This document shows, piece after piece, positions 50,091 to 58,984 of a stretch of DNA of 64,000 nt. This DNA is from Sphingomonadales bacterium. GTDB taxonomy: Bacteria; Pseudomonadota; Alphaproteobacteria; Sphingomonadales; Sphingomonadaceae. The position numbers and the translations under genes were made by a program. The notes beneath the pieces are model-generated. The model had not been told where the DNA came from, searched no databases, and saw only the letters and a program-made list of their open reading frames with translations. The DNA lies in assembly GCA_016714795.1 (NCBI GenBank), contig JADKCA010000003.1, forward strand, positions 124,001 to 188,000, written 5' to 3'. The first letter of the stretch is position 1, and every line of letters starts with the position of its first letter.

Positions 50091-51419
50091 TCAGCCGCTT
50101 TTCATATCCGCGTTGAGGCGCAGGCTGGAGCGCCACCAGAAAAACGCAGGAATCAAGCCAAACCACGCCGCGCCATACAGCACCCAGCGCACGCTTTCGG
50201 CCCCGGCAACCGGCTTGAGCGCGTCTGACAACATGCCGAAGAAGAGCGGCCCAAGCCCCAGCCCGATCAGATTCTGGCCAAACATCATGATCGAGGTGGA
50301 AACAGCGCGGGCCTGCGGCGAAACAAGGCTATGCGCTGTCGAATAACACGGCCCATAATAAAGATAGTTGAGCAGCGACGGCACGAACAGCAGCGCCAGC
50401 GCCGCTTTCCAGTCGGTTGCGGCATAAGCGAAATAGAGCATCGGTGCAGCAAGCACCATGCCGATTGCGGGCGCAGTCAGAATGTGCCGCCGGTTGGTCC
50501 GCCCATATCGTTCTGCCAGGGCACCGCCCGCCCAGGTGCCGATCATTGTGGCAATGCCAGAGGTGATTCCCAACCAGAACCCGGTTTCAGAGGCGCTGAG
50601 GCCATGGTTGCGCATGAACAGCACCGTCACCCACACCGACTTTCCATATGACAGGAATGCCGTGAAAGACGCCGCAATCAGCAAATGGATATAAGCGCGC
50701 GAGCCTAGAATTTCCCGCATGGCCGCCATGAAAGGCATCCGTTCAAGCACCCCATTCTTGGCGGCATCCGGGGCTGCCGTGCGGCGCGGATCGCGAATCA
50801 GGAAAGGCAGGATCAGCGCCAGCAACAATCCCGGCACGGCGGCAGACAGGAAGGCCACGCGCCAGCCGAAATTATCGTTGAGCGTGCCGCCCACCACCAT
50901 GCCCAGCAGCCCGCCAATCGGAATGCCCAGCCCGAAAAAGGCGATGGCAGAGGCCCGCCGGTGCGGCTCCACCGAATCGGTGATGAGCGCGTGGCTGGAT
51001 GGCGCACACCCCGCCTCCCCCACACCCACGCCGATACGCGCGAGCAGAAGTTGCACGAAATTCTGCGCCATGCCGCACGCCGCCGTCATTGCAGACCAGA
51101 TCGCCAGCGAAATCGCGATCAGCCCCACCCGGTTCGTGCCGGGATGATCCGCGTGCCGCGCAATCGGAATGCCCAGAAACGTGTAGAAAACGGCGAAGGC
51201 CAGCCCCGTCATCAAGCCGATCTGCGTATCAGACAGCTGCAACTCCCGGCGGATCGGTTCAGCCAGAATATTGACGATCTGCCGGTCCAGAAAGTTCAGG
51301 ATATAGACCAGCATCAGCGTCCAGAGCAGGATGCGCAACTGGCGCTGTGATGGCAGATCAGTGCGCGGCGTCGCCAAAGGCGGGTGCGCGGTCGCGCCCG
51401 GCGCGTCTTGGTCTGCCAT
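50091..51419 (-). CDS. MFS transporter, spinster/hexuronate-like
   Basis: A 442-residue permease with 12 hydrophobic segments. NFLDRQIVNILAEPIRREL and GLAFAVFYTFLGIPIARHAD are the Spns-type N-terminal motif 1 pattern, and RIGVGVGEAGCAPSSHALI is the motif after helix 4. The substrate is unknown; relatives carry organic acids or sphingolipid-like solutes. It is divergent from amtB with about 150 bases between starts. Confidence 0.87.
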   Translation of the reverse strand: MADQDAPGATAHPPLATPRTDLPSQRQLRILLWTLMLVYILNFLDRQIVNILAEPIRRELQLSDTQIGLMTGLAFAVFYTFLGIPIARHADHPGTNRVGLIAISLAIWSAMTAACGMAQNFVQLLLARIGVGVGEAGCAPSSHALITDSVEPHRRASAIAFFGLGIPIGGLLGMVVGGTLNDNFGWRVAFLSAAVPGLLLALILPFLIRDPRRTAAPDAAKNGVLERMPFMAAMREILGSRAYIHLLIAASFTAFLSYGKSVWVTVLFMRNHGLSASETGFWLGITSGIATMIGTWAGGALAERYGRTNRRHILTAPAIGMVLAAPMLYFAYAATDWKAALALLFVPSLLNYLYYGPCYSTAHSLVSPQARAVSTSIMMFGQNLIGLGLGPLFFGMLSDALKPVAGAESVRWVLYGAAWFGLIPAFFWWRSSLRLNADMKSG

Positions 51420-51573
51420 TCATACTCTCCTTATCGTGCATCCACACTAGCACGAAGCATGTCGACCTTGTCAAAGCGCCAATTTGCCCTCTCGCAACAT
51501 CATGGTAAGGGGCGATTGCTATAGGAACCAACAATGCGGCATCGGGTGTCCGCAGAATTGAGGGGGGATGTTG

Positions 51574-52863
51574 ATGAGCAAATCGGCTTGGATGGCGGGT
51601 CTGATGCTGGCGGGGCTGGCAAGCCCGGCGCTGGCGCAACCGGAAATCGTGTCCGACAGTGGAGACACCGCCTGGGTGCTGACGGCATCCGCGCTGGTTT
51701 TGATGATGACGCTCCCCGGCCTTGCCCTTTTCTATGGCGGGCTTGTGCGCGCGCGCAACGTGCTTTCGGTCATCATGCACTGCTTCATCATTGCCTGCGG
51801 CGTCTCGCTGATCTGGGCGATCTTCGGTTACAGTCTGGCTTTTTCAGGCGAAGGTGCCTTGCTGGGCAATACCGGAAAGCTCTTTCTGGCCGGGCTGGAT
51901 GATCTGCGCGACGGGCTGACCATCCCCGAAAGTACCTTTGCGCTGTATCAGATGACTTTCGCGATCATCACGCCCGCGCTGATGATTGGTGCCTTTGTCG
52001 AACGTATCCGCTTTGGCTGGATGGTGGCGTTCACGATGCTGTGGACGATCCTCGTCTATATCCCGGTTGCACACTGGGTGTGGGGCGGCGGCTGGTTGCA
52101 GCAGGGCGGGACGCTCGATTTTGCAGGCGGCATCGTGGTCCACACCACCGCCGGCATCGCCGCGCTGATTCTGGCGTGGATGATCAAGCCGCGCAAAGGC
52201 TTCAACAAGACGCTCCTCCCCCCGCACTCCCCGGCCTTGACGATGACAGGCGCAGGCCTGCTCTGGGTGGGCTGGTACGGTTTTAATGGTGGTTCCGCGC
52301 TGGCGGCAGGCGATTCGGCCTCGTCCGCGATCATGAACACCCATCTCGCCGCCTGCGCTGCTGCCATTTCTTGGCTGGTGGTGGAGCGGATCAAGATCGG
52401 CAAGCCAACCTCTATCGGCATCGTCACCGGCGCTATTGCGGGCCTTGCCACCGTCACCCCGGCGGCGGGCTATATCGGCCCGATGGGCGCGATCATTCTG
52501 GGCGTGCTGGGCGGGATCATCTGCTTCTATGCCGTGCTGCTGATCAAGCAGAAGCTGCATATCGACGATTCGCTGGACGTGTTTGCAGTCCATGGCGTGG
52601 GCGGCATCATGGGCTCTCTGATCATGCCCGTCTTCATTCTGGAAGGACTGGGCGGCCCCGGTTTTGAGCAGGGCGGGCTGGTGCAGCAGCTTGTGGGCCA
52701 GCTGATCGGCGTGGGCGCGACCATCATCTGGACCGCGCTGTGGACGGTGGGCATTGCCTTCATCCTGACCTATGTGGTGCCGATGCGCGTGGACGAAGAA
52801 GCCGAGCATGACGGGCTGGATCTGGCCAGCCATGGCGAACGCGGCTGGGATCTGGACGCCTGA
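51574..52863 (+). CDS. amtB: ammonium transporter
   Basis: A 429-residue Amt channel with a signal-like N-terminus (LASPALAQ) and 11 helices. LALFYGGLVRARNVLS, DFAGGIVVHTTAG (the first pore His) and AVHGVGGIMG (second pore His) are intact, as is GWYGFNGGSAL. It imports ammonium. The start MSKSAW at 51574 was preferred over the ATG at 51568 because GGGGGG is properly spaced from it. No glnK/PII gene is adjacent, which is unusual for amtB. Confidence 0.94.
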   Translation: MSKSAWMAGLMLAGLASPALAQPEIVSDSGDTAWVLTASALVLMMTLPGLALFYGGLVRARNVLSVIMHCFIIACGVSLIWAIFGYSLAFSGEGALLGNTGKLFLAGLDDLRDGLTIPESTFALYQMTFAIITPALMIGAFVERIRFGWMVAFTMLWTILVYIPVAHWVWGGGWLQQGGTLDFAGGIVVHTTAGIAALILAWMIKPRKGFNKTLLPPHSPALTMTGAGLLWVGWYGFNGGSALAAGDSASSAIMNTHLAACAAAISWLVVERIKIGKPTSIGIVTGAIAGLATVTPAAGYIGPMGAIILGVLGGIICFYAVLLIKQKLHIDDSLDVFAVHGVGGIMGSLIMPVFILEGLGGPGFEQGGLVQQLVGQLIGVGATIIWTALWTVGIAFILTYVVPMRVDEEAEHDGLDLASHGERGWDLDA

Positions 52864-52937
52864 TCCCTTCTGGCCCGCACTGGAAAATGCGGGCCAACAC
52901 GCCTATCTAATGCGCAGTACGCGCAAGGAGACGATTC

Positions 52938-53152
52938 ATGGGTAGCTTCAGCATCTGGCATTGGCTGGTCGTCGGCATCCTTGTGATGCTGCTTTTCGGC
53001 AAGGGCCGCTTCTCCGACATGATGGGAGACGGGCCAAGGGCATCAAGGAATTCAAAAAGGGCATGGCGGATGAACCCGCCGCCCCCACCAAAATCGACGC
53101 CCCCCAGACGCCGATCATCGAAGCGGACAAGACGCCCGACAAGACCGCATGA
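52938..53152 (+). CDS. tatA: Sec-independent translocase TatA, frame broken by one missing base
   Basis: TatA forms the pore of the twin-arginine pathway. MGSFSIWHWLVVGILVMLLFG and GKGRFSDMMGD are the conserved helix and hinge. After GGAGAC at 53030 the frame is lost: GACGGGCC should be GACGTGGCC (one T absent). The shifted frame then gives AKGIKEFKKGMADEP through DKTPDKTA, and a TGA at 53150. The restored length is about 71 residues. tatB and tatC follow. Likely a sequence error. Confidence 0.9.
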
Positions 53153-53167
53153 GCGGGCCGCATCTGA

Positions 53168-53473
53168 ATGTTTGACGTTGCTCCCACGGAATTTCTGCTG
53201 GTGGCCTTGGTCGCGCTGATCGTGATCGGGCCGAAGGATTTGCCGCGCGTGATGCGCGCGGTGGGGCAATGGGTGGCCAAGGCACGCGATGTCGCCCGGC
53301 AATTCCGCTCCGGCTTTGATGAAATGGTGCGCGAATCCGAAATCAAGGAAATGGAGCGCAAGTGGCAGGAAGAGAATGAGCGGATCCTGCGCGAGCATCC
53401 GCCGCTCGCGCCCGATGGGCCCGCCGTAATCACCCCGCCTGCCGAAGAGCCCAAGCCGGACAGCGCCGCGTGA
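53168..53473 (+). CDS. tatB: Sec-independent translocase TatB
   Basis: TatB binds twin-arginine signals with TatC. The 101-residue product begins MFDVAPTEFLLVALVALIVIG, then the hinge PKDLPRVMRAVGQW and a charged amphipathic helix (EMERKWQEENERILRE), ending in a Pro/Glu-rich tail. The stop overlaps the tatC start, and tatA precedes it by 15 bases. Confidence 0.94.
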   Translation: MFDVAPTEFLLVALVALIVIGPKDLPRVMRAVGQWVAKARDVARQFRSGFDEMVRESEIKEMERKWQEENERILREHPPLAPDGPAVITPPAEEPKPDSAA

Positions 53474-54231
53474 ATGAAATAGACGAAACCAAGGCCCCGC
53501 TGCTCGACCATCTGATCGAGCTGCGCGCGCGTCTGCTCTGGAGCATCGCCGCGCTGGCCGTGGCCTTTGCCATCAGCCTCTATTTCGCCAAGCCCATTTT
53601 CGGCCTCTTGGCCCAACCCCTGCTCAACGCGGGCCAGGGCAAATTCATCTACACCAATGTGTTCGAAGCCTTTTTCGTGGAGATCAAGGTCGCCTTTTTC
53701 GCGGCAACTATGCTGGCTTTCCCGGTTTTTGCCACCCAGCTCTGGAAGTTTGTGGCACCGGGCCTGTATGCGAATGAGAAAAAGGCGTTTCTCCCGTTCC
53801 TGCTGATGACGCCGGTGCTGTTCGCGGCGGGGGCAAGCCTGGCCTATTTCGTAGCCATGCCGGTCGCCCTCTCCTTCCTGCTGGGCTATGCCGGGGATGT
53901 TGGCGGCGTCACGCTGGAGGCCTTGCCGGGCATTGACAATTATCTGGGCTTCGTCACCAAATTCCTGTTCGGCTTTGGCGTGGCCTTTTTGCTGCCGGTG
54001 GTGTTGATGTTGCTGGAGCGCGCCGGCATCGTCACGCGCGAACAGCTCAAATCGGGCCGCCGCTATGCGATTGTTGGCGCGTTCGCCATCGCTGCTGTGC
54101 TGACGCCGCCGGACATTGTGTCGCAAATCCTGCTCGCCGTGCCCTTGTGCCTGCTGTACGAACTGGCGATCATCGCGATCTGGTTTACGCAAAGGCGACG
54201 CAAGGCCGTCCCGGCTGACGAACCGGCCTGA
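53470..54231 (+). CDS. tatC: Sec-independent translocase TatC
   Basis: The six-helix signal receptor of the Tat pathway, 253 residues. KAPLLDHLIELRARLLWSI, FFVEIKVAFFAATMLAFPV and AVLTPPDIVSQILLAVPLCLLYE are the family blocks. The GTG start overlaps the tatB stop by four bases. glnE follows 22 bases later. Tat components of the folded-protein exporter are thus complete in this operon. Confidence 0.96.
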   Translation: MNEIDETKAPLLDHLIELRARLLWSIAALAVAFAISLYFAKPIFGLLAQPLLNAGQGKFIYTNVFEAFFVEIKVAFFAATMLAFPVFATQLWKFVAPGLYANEKKAFLPFLLMTPVLFAAGASLAYFVAMPVALSFLLGYAGDVGGVTLEALPGIDNYLGFVTKFLFGFGVAFLLPVVLMLLERAGIVTREQLKSGRRYAIVGAFAIAAVLTPPDIVSQILLAVPLCLLYELAIIAIWFTQRRRKAVPADEPA

Positions 54232-54253
54232 GTTTCATTGGGGGCATTTTCAA

Positions 54254-56902
54254 GTGTTTGATCTGAAGGACGCACTGGGGCGGGCGGAGAACCACTCTCC
54301 CTTTCTGCGCCAGTTGATGAAGCGTTTCCCGGATACAACGGACCAGCTTCACGCGGGCGATCTGGATGCGGCACTCGCGGTTGCGCTGGAAGACAAGCCC
54401 TTGGCCGCAGCGCTGCGCCGGGCACGCGGGCGGCTGGCGTTGGCGGTTGCAGTGGGCGATCTGGCAGGCGCACTCAGTCTGGAAGACGTCACCGGCCACC
54501 TCACCCGCTTTGCCGACTTCGCGATGGACAAGGCCATCACCGGTGCGATTGACGCTGTTGTGCCCGGTGCCGAGCCGCGCGGCTTCACTGCCATTGCATT
54601 GGGCAAGCAGGGCGGCGGTGAGCTCAATTATTCCTCCGATCTTGATCCCATCCTGATCTTCGATCCCGAAACCCTGCCCCGCCGCCAGAAGGACGAGCCG
54701 GTGGAGGCCGCCGTCCGCATCGGCCGCAAGATGGTGGAGTTGCTGCAAGCGCGTGATGGCGACGGCTATGTGTTCCGCATCGACCTGCGTCTGCGACCTT
54801 CGCCAGAAGCCACGCCGATGGCGCTCCCGATCGAAGCTGCCATTGCCTATTACGAATCACAGGCACTGGCATGGGAGCGCGCCGCCTTCATCCGGTCACG
54901 CTCCTGCGCGGGAGACATTGCGCTGGGCACGGAGTTTCTTGACGCAATCAAGCCGTTCGTATGGCGGCGCGGCGTCGATTTCGGCGCAATCAAGGAGGTG
55001 CGCAACATTTCCGCCCGTATCCGCGATCATTACGCGCAAGGCCAGGCGTTCGGCCCCGGCTTCGACCTGAAGCGCGGGCGCGGCGGCATTCGGGAATGCG
55101 AGTTTTTCGCGCAGATCCACCAACTTATCCATGGCGGGCGCGATACCGGGCTGCGGATGCGCGCCACCATTCCCGCGCTCAACGCGCTGGCAGCGGCGGG
55201 CTGGATCGGCGCGGAAGAGGCGGAAACGCTGTCCTCCAGCTACCGGCTCTACCGCACCATCGAACACCGCCTGCAAATGGTGGATGACCAACAGACCCAC
55301 AGCTTGCCCGCTCAGGCCGAGGCGCTGGAGAATGTCGCGCATCTGCATGGGCTGGAAAACAGCGCGGCGCTGCTCGATCTGCTCAGCCCGCATGTGAAAG
55401 CGGTTGGCCTGATCTATGACGGGCTTGATCCGGACGAAAATGAGGGGCTGCCCAATTCAGCGGAGCGGTTGAACGAGACGCTGCTCAATGAAGGCTATGC
55501 GCCCGAGGATGCCGAGCATCTGGCGGCGCGCATTGCAGACTGGCGCGGCGGCACATTGCGCTCCGTCCGCACGCCAGCCGCGCGCGAAGCATTTGAGGCG
55601 GTACTGCCGCCGATCATCAAGGCGTTCGCCCGCGCGCCGGCACCGCGTCAGGCCATCACCCGCTTTGACCAGATGCTGGAGCGGCTGCCGACCGCCATCA
55701 ACATGTTCCGCCTGATCGAAGCGCGCCCTGCCCTGCTCGATCTGCTGACGACCATCCTGTGCCACACCCCGACGCTTGCCGAGGCTCTCTCTCGGCGCGC
55801 CGAACTCCTCGACGGGCTGATCGATTCCACCGCGCTCGATCCGGTCGACAGCGTGGAGGCGCTGGTTCAGGCCATGACGCTGCCCGACGCCATGCTGGAG
55901 GACCAGTTGGACCGGGTGCGGCAATTTGTGGGAGAAAAAAGGTTTGCGCTCGGTGCGCAAATCGCGACCGGCATCAGCGATCCGCTCGACGTCGCTTCGG
56001 GCTATGCGCGCGTGGCCGAAGCTGCGGTACGCGTGGTGACCAACGCCACGGTGCGCGCCTTTGAAGAGGCGCATGGCACATTGGCAGACAGCGAACTGGT
56101 GATCCTGGCGCTGGGCCGGTTCGGCGGCGGAGAGCTCACCCACGCCTCCGATCTTGACCTTATCTATCTGTTCACGGGCGATTTTGCGGCCGAATCCAAT
56201 GGCCGCCGTCCTTTGGGTGCCGTCCATTATTTCAACCGGCTGGGCCAGCGCATCACCAACGGCCTGTCGGTCGCAACGGCCTCCGGCCCGCTATACGAAG
56301 TCGATACGCGGCTGCGCCCCTCCGGTGCGGATGGCCCCCTCGCTGTCTCGCTCGATGCGTTCGAACGGTATCAGCGTGAAAGCGCGTGGACATGGGAGCA
56401 TATGGCTCTCACTCGCGCCCGTCCGGTCTATGGCTCTTCCGCCGCGCGCGCTGCTGTGCAGTCGGTGATTGATGCAGAACTCGCCCGCCCGCGGGATCCG
56501 GTTGTGGTGGTGGCCGATGCCGCCAAGATGCGGGCAGATATGGCCGCGCACAAGCCGGGCAAGACCGGGCTGGACGTGAAGCTGTTGCCGGGCGGTCTTG
56601 TCGATCTGGAATTCGCCATCCATGTTTCGCAGCTGACGCAGGCGCGCGGCTTCAACCCGCGCCTGGCAGAGGCAATCGCGGCACTGGAATGGGGACGCGA
56701 TGTGGCAGAGGCCTATGCCCTGCTGACCCGCTTTCTCGTCACCATGCGCCTCGTCGCGCCCGATCTGGAAGAGCCCGTGCCCGCCACGCGCGCGCTGGTT
56801 GCCAAGGCGTGCGATGCGCCCGATTGGGATTCGCTGCTGCACCAGATTGAAACCGTCCGCGCCACCATTGCGGCGCTCTGGACCCAAGTGAAGGAAGGAT
56901 AG
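54254..56902 (+). CDS. glnE: bifunctional glutamine synthetase adenylyltransferase/deadenylase
   Basis: GlnE adenylates and deadenylates glutamine synthetase in response to PII and glutamine. The product of about 882 residues has two nucleotidyltransferase domains with active-site signatures GGGELNYSSDLDP (N-terminal, about residue 118) and GGGELTHASDLDLIY (about residue 620), each followed by a helical PII-uridylyltransferase-like domain. GTG at 54254 (VFDLKDALGRAENHSPF) was chosen; upstream in-frame codons lie inside tatC. It is just shorter than enterobacterial GlnE, as is usual in this group. Confidence 0.92.
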   Translation: MFDLKDALGRAENHSPFLRQLMKRFPDTTDQLHAGDLDAALAVALEDKPLAAALRRARGRLALAVAVGDLAGALSLEDVTGHLTRFADFAMDKAITGAIDAVVPGAEPRGFTAIALGKQGGGELNYSSDLDPILIFDPETLPRRQKDEPVEAAVRIGRKMVELLQARDGDGYVFRIDLRLRPSPEATPMALPIEAAIAYYESQALAWERAAFIRSRSCAGDIALGTEFLDAIKPFVWRRGVDFGAIKEVRNISARIRDHYAQGQAFGPGFDLKRGRGGIRECEFFAQIHQLIHGGRDTGLRMRATIPALNALAAAGWIGAEEAETLSSSYRLYRTIEHRLQMVDDQQTHSLPAQAEALENVAHLHGLENSAALLDLLSPHVKAVGLIYDGLDPDENEGLPNSAERLNETLLNEGYAPEDAEHLAARIADWRGGTLRSVRTPAAREAFEAVLPPIIKAFARAPAPRQAITRFDQMLERLPTAINMFRLIEARPALLDLLTTILCHTPTLAEALSRRAELLDGLIDSTALDPVDSVEALVQAMTLPDAMLEDQLDRVRQFVGEKRFALGAQIATGISDPLDVASGYARVAEAAVRVVTNATVRAFEEAHGTLADSELVILALGRFGGGELTHASDLDLIYLFTGDFAAESNGRRPLGAVHYFNRLGQRITNGLSVATASGPLYEVDTRLRPSGADGPLAVSLDAFERYQRESAWTWEHMALTRARPVYGSSAARAAVQSVIDAELARPRDPVVVVADAAKMRADMAAHKPGKTGLDVKLLPGGLVDLEFAIHVSQLTQARGFNPRLAEAIAALEWGRDVAEAYALLTRFLVTMRLVAPDLEEPVPATRALVAKACDAPDWDSLLHQIETVRATIAALWTQVKEG

Positions 56903-56905
56903 ACC

Positions 56906-57370
56906 ATGGCCGAAGCCGGTTCCCCCGCCCCCGATGCCAGCTTTACATCGCCCGATGGCACGCCCCGGACGATCAGCGATTTCAGAGGCAAGAAGCTGGT
57001 GGTCTATTTCTACCCCAAGGATGCAACCAGCGGCTGTACGCGTGAGGCGCAGGATTTCACCGCGCTCATCGGCGAATTTGCGGCAGCGGGCGCAACGGTG
57101 CTGGGCATTTCGAAGGACAGCGAAAAGAGCCACGCCAAATTCATCGCCAAATATGAGCTGAAGGTGGAACTGGGCACAGATGCGGATGGCAGCCTGTGCG
57201 AAGCCTTTGGCGTATGGGTGGAAAAATCGCTCTATGGCCGCAAATATATGGGCATCGAGCGCGCGACTTTTCTGATCGACGCGGGCGGTATTGTTGCCAA
57301 AGTGTGGCGCAAGGTGAAGGTGGCGGGCCATGCGGCCACGGTGCTGGAGGCGGTAAAGGCCCTCTCGTGA
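56906..57370 (+). CDS. bcp: thioredoxin-dependent peroxiredoxin, Bcp family
   Basis: A 154-residue peroxidase. The peroxidatic cysteine (Cys44) lies in FYPKDATSGCTREAQDF, matching PxxxTxxC. The second cysteine used by E. coli Bcp, five residues later, is Gln49 here; the other cysteine is in SLCEAFGVW, so the enzyme is a 1-Cys type or uses another partner. It starts three bases after glnE. Confidence 0.92.
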   Translation: MAEAGSPAPDASFTSPDGTPRTISDFRGKKLVVYFYPKDATSGCTREAQDFTALIGEFAAAGATVLGISKDSEKSHAKFIAKYELKVELGTDADGSLCEAFGVWVEKSLYGRKYMGIERATFLIDAGGIVAKVWRKVKVAGHAATVLEAVKALS

Positions 57371-58107
57371 CGGGTGCTGTTGCAGCCTTTCTGATCATCA
57401 CGGCCTATCTGACGGCCACGCTCTCCGGCATTTTCGGTATGGCGGGCGGGCTGGTGCTGATGGGCGCGCTGGCGCTGGTTCTTCCGGTGGCGGCGGCATT
57501 TGCAACGCACGGAATTTTACAATTTGTTTCAAATGGTTGGCGCGCATTCCTTCAGCGCGATCATATCCGCTGGACCATTGTCGGCTGGTATGCACTGGCC
57601 TCTGCGGCGGCGGCGGGAGTCGTTTCACTGCTCGCCATCAATCCGTCCAAGCCGGTGCTCTTCCTGTTGCTCGGGCTGGTCGCCATGCTGGTCTGGCTTC
57701 CCAAGAACTGGGCGGAACTGGATGCCGCCAAGCCGCTCCATGCGCTGATTTCAGGCTTTGCGGTGACAGCGGTCAATCTCACGGCGGGGGTCGCGGGGCC
57801 GCTGCTCGACATTTTCTTTGTGCGCACAAAAATGACGCGGCACCAGATTGTCGCCACCAAGGCCGCCACGCAGGTGTTCAGCCATGCCGCCAAGATCCTC
57901 GTATATGGCGGGCTCGCGTGGCGCACGGCGGATGCTATGCCGCCCATCTGGGTGTTCGCGCTGGCAATCCCCGCATCCATGGCGGGCACAGCCACGGGCG
58001 GGCTGGTGCTGGACCGGATGAGCGATGCCGGATTCAAGCGCTGGACCGCCTGGGTGGTGACAGCCATCGGCGCGATCTATCTGATCCGCGCGGGAGCCAT
58101 CTGGTAA
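57367..58107 (+). CDS. TSUP-family permease (TauE/SafE-like)
   Basis: A 246-residue membrane protein with about eight helices in two halves. SGIFGMAGGLVLMGALALVLP and SGFAVTAVNLTAGVAGPLLDIFFV are the repeated TSUP motifs, of unknown substrate (sulfite, sulfonates and organic acids are known). The GTG at 57367 overlaps the Bcp stop, and its own TAA shares one base with the next ATG (TAATG). Confidence 0.88.
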   Translation: MTGAVAAFLIITAYLTATLSGIFGMAGGLVLMGALALVLPVAAAFATHGILQFVSNGWRAFLQRDHIRWTIVGWYALASAAAAGVVSLLAINPSKPVLFLLLGLVAMLVWLPKNWAELDAAKPLHALISGFAVTAVNLTAGVAGPLLDIFFVRTKMTRHQIVATKAATQVFSHAAKILVYGGLAWRTADAMPPIWVFALAIPASMAGTATGGLVLDRMSDAGFKRWTAWVVTAIGAIYLIRAGAIW

Positions 58108-58914
58108 TGGAAAATGTACGCACCGCCATTCGCAACGCATTGCTGACGGCCGATCCGATTTCCAAGATCAAAGCTGCACGTCAGGTCGCGCGGGATTGGC
58201 GGCTCGGTCGCCTGTCGGGAGATGGAGACGTGCCGATGCCAGATCGCCCCGCCCGGCCCGCGCACCCCGAACTGCTGCCGCCGCGCCTGATGCCGCGCCG
58301 TCGCGGTGGAAGCAAGCAGGCACAAGTGGCCATGCTCCACGCGCTCGCCCATATCGAATTTGTCGCGATCGACCTCGCGCTCGATATGGCGGGTCGCTTC
58401 GGAGCCGATCAACCCGCCGAATTCACAGACGATTTCCTGTCGGTTGCTGCGGATGAAGCGATGCACTTTGCGCTGCTGGAGCGCCGCCTCAACCAACTCG
58501 GCAGCCATTATGGCGCCTTCGCAGCGCATGATGGCCTGTGGGAAGCGGCCGAGTCGACATGTGACGATGTGCTGGCGCGGCTGGCCATTGTCCCGATGGT
58601 GCTCGAAGCGCGCGGGCTGGACGTCTGCCCCTTCACCATCAGCCGGTTTTCAGCGTTGGGAGACGCCACCACGGTGCGCATCGTCACCCGCATACTGGAT
58701 GACGAAGTGCGCCATGTCGCTCTTGGGGCAAAATGGTTCAACCTTTTGTGTGAATCGCGCGCGCTTTCCCCTGCAAATCATTGGAAAAATCTTGTGAAAA
58801 GCCGGTTTCGCGGAGCGTTGAAGCCTCCGTTCAACGACTCGGCGCGCGGAGTCTGCCGGTTTAACCCGCGACTATTATCTGCCGCTTGCTTCTCGCGGCC
58901 CCGACGGGCAGTGA
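58107..58914 (+). CDS. DUF455 ferritin-like protein, frame broken near the C-terminus
   Basis: A helical, ferritin-like protein. AHIEFVAIDLALDMAGRF and ADEAMHFALLERRLNQLGS carry the Glu/His pairs (EFVAID, EAMHF) expected to bind a di-iron centre, with LDDEVRHVALGAKWF as the third. DUF455 members are linked to tRNA hydroxylation-like or unknown oxidations. The read frame ends with an unrelated tail. Removing one base near 58851 restores AGLTRDYYLPLASRGPDGQ and a TGA at 58912, giving about 268 residues. The start overlaps the TSUP stop (TAATG). Confidence 0.87.
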
Positions 58915-58984
58915 CCCTGATCACAGACGTTCCCGCCAAACGGGTAGGGAAACGCTGAAAACGGGTCGCATGTCGGGGGTTTCA

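Noticed and set aside
52948..54192. A 414-codon minus-strand open frame opposite tatABC
   Set aside because: The plus strand encodes three recognisable Tat components in the correct order.
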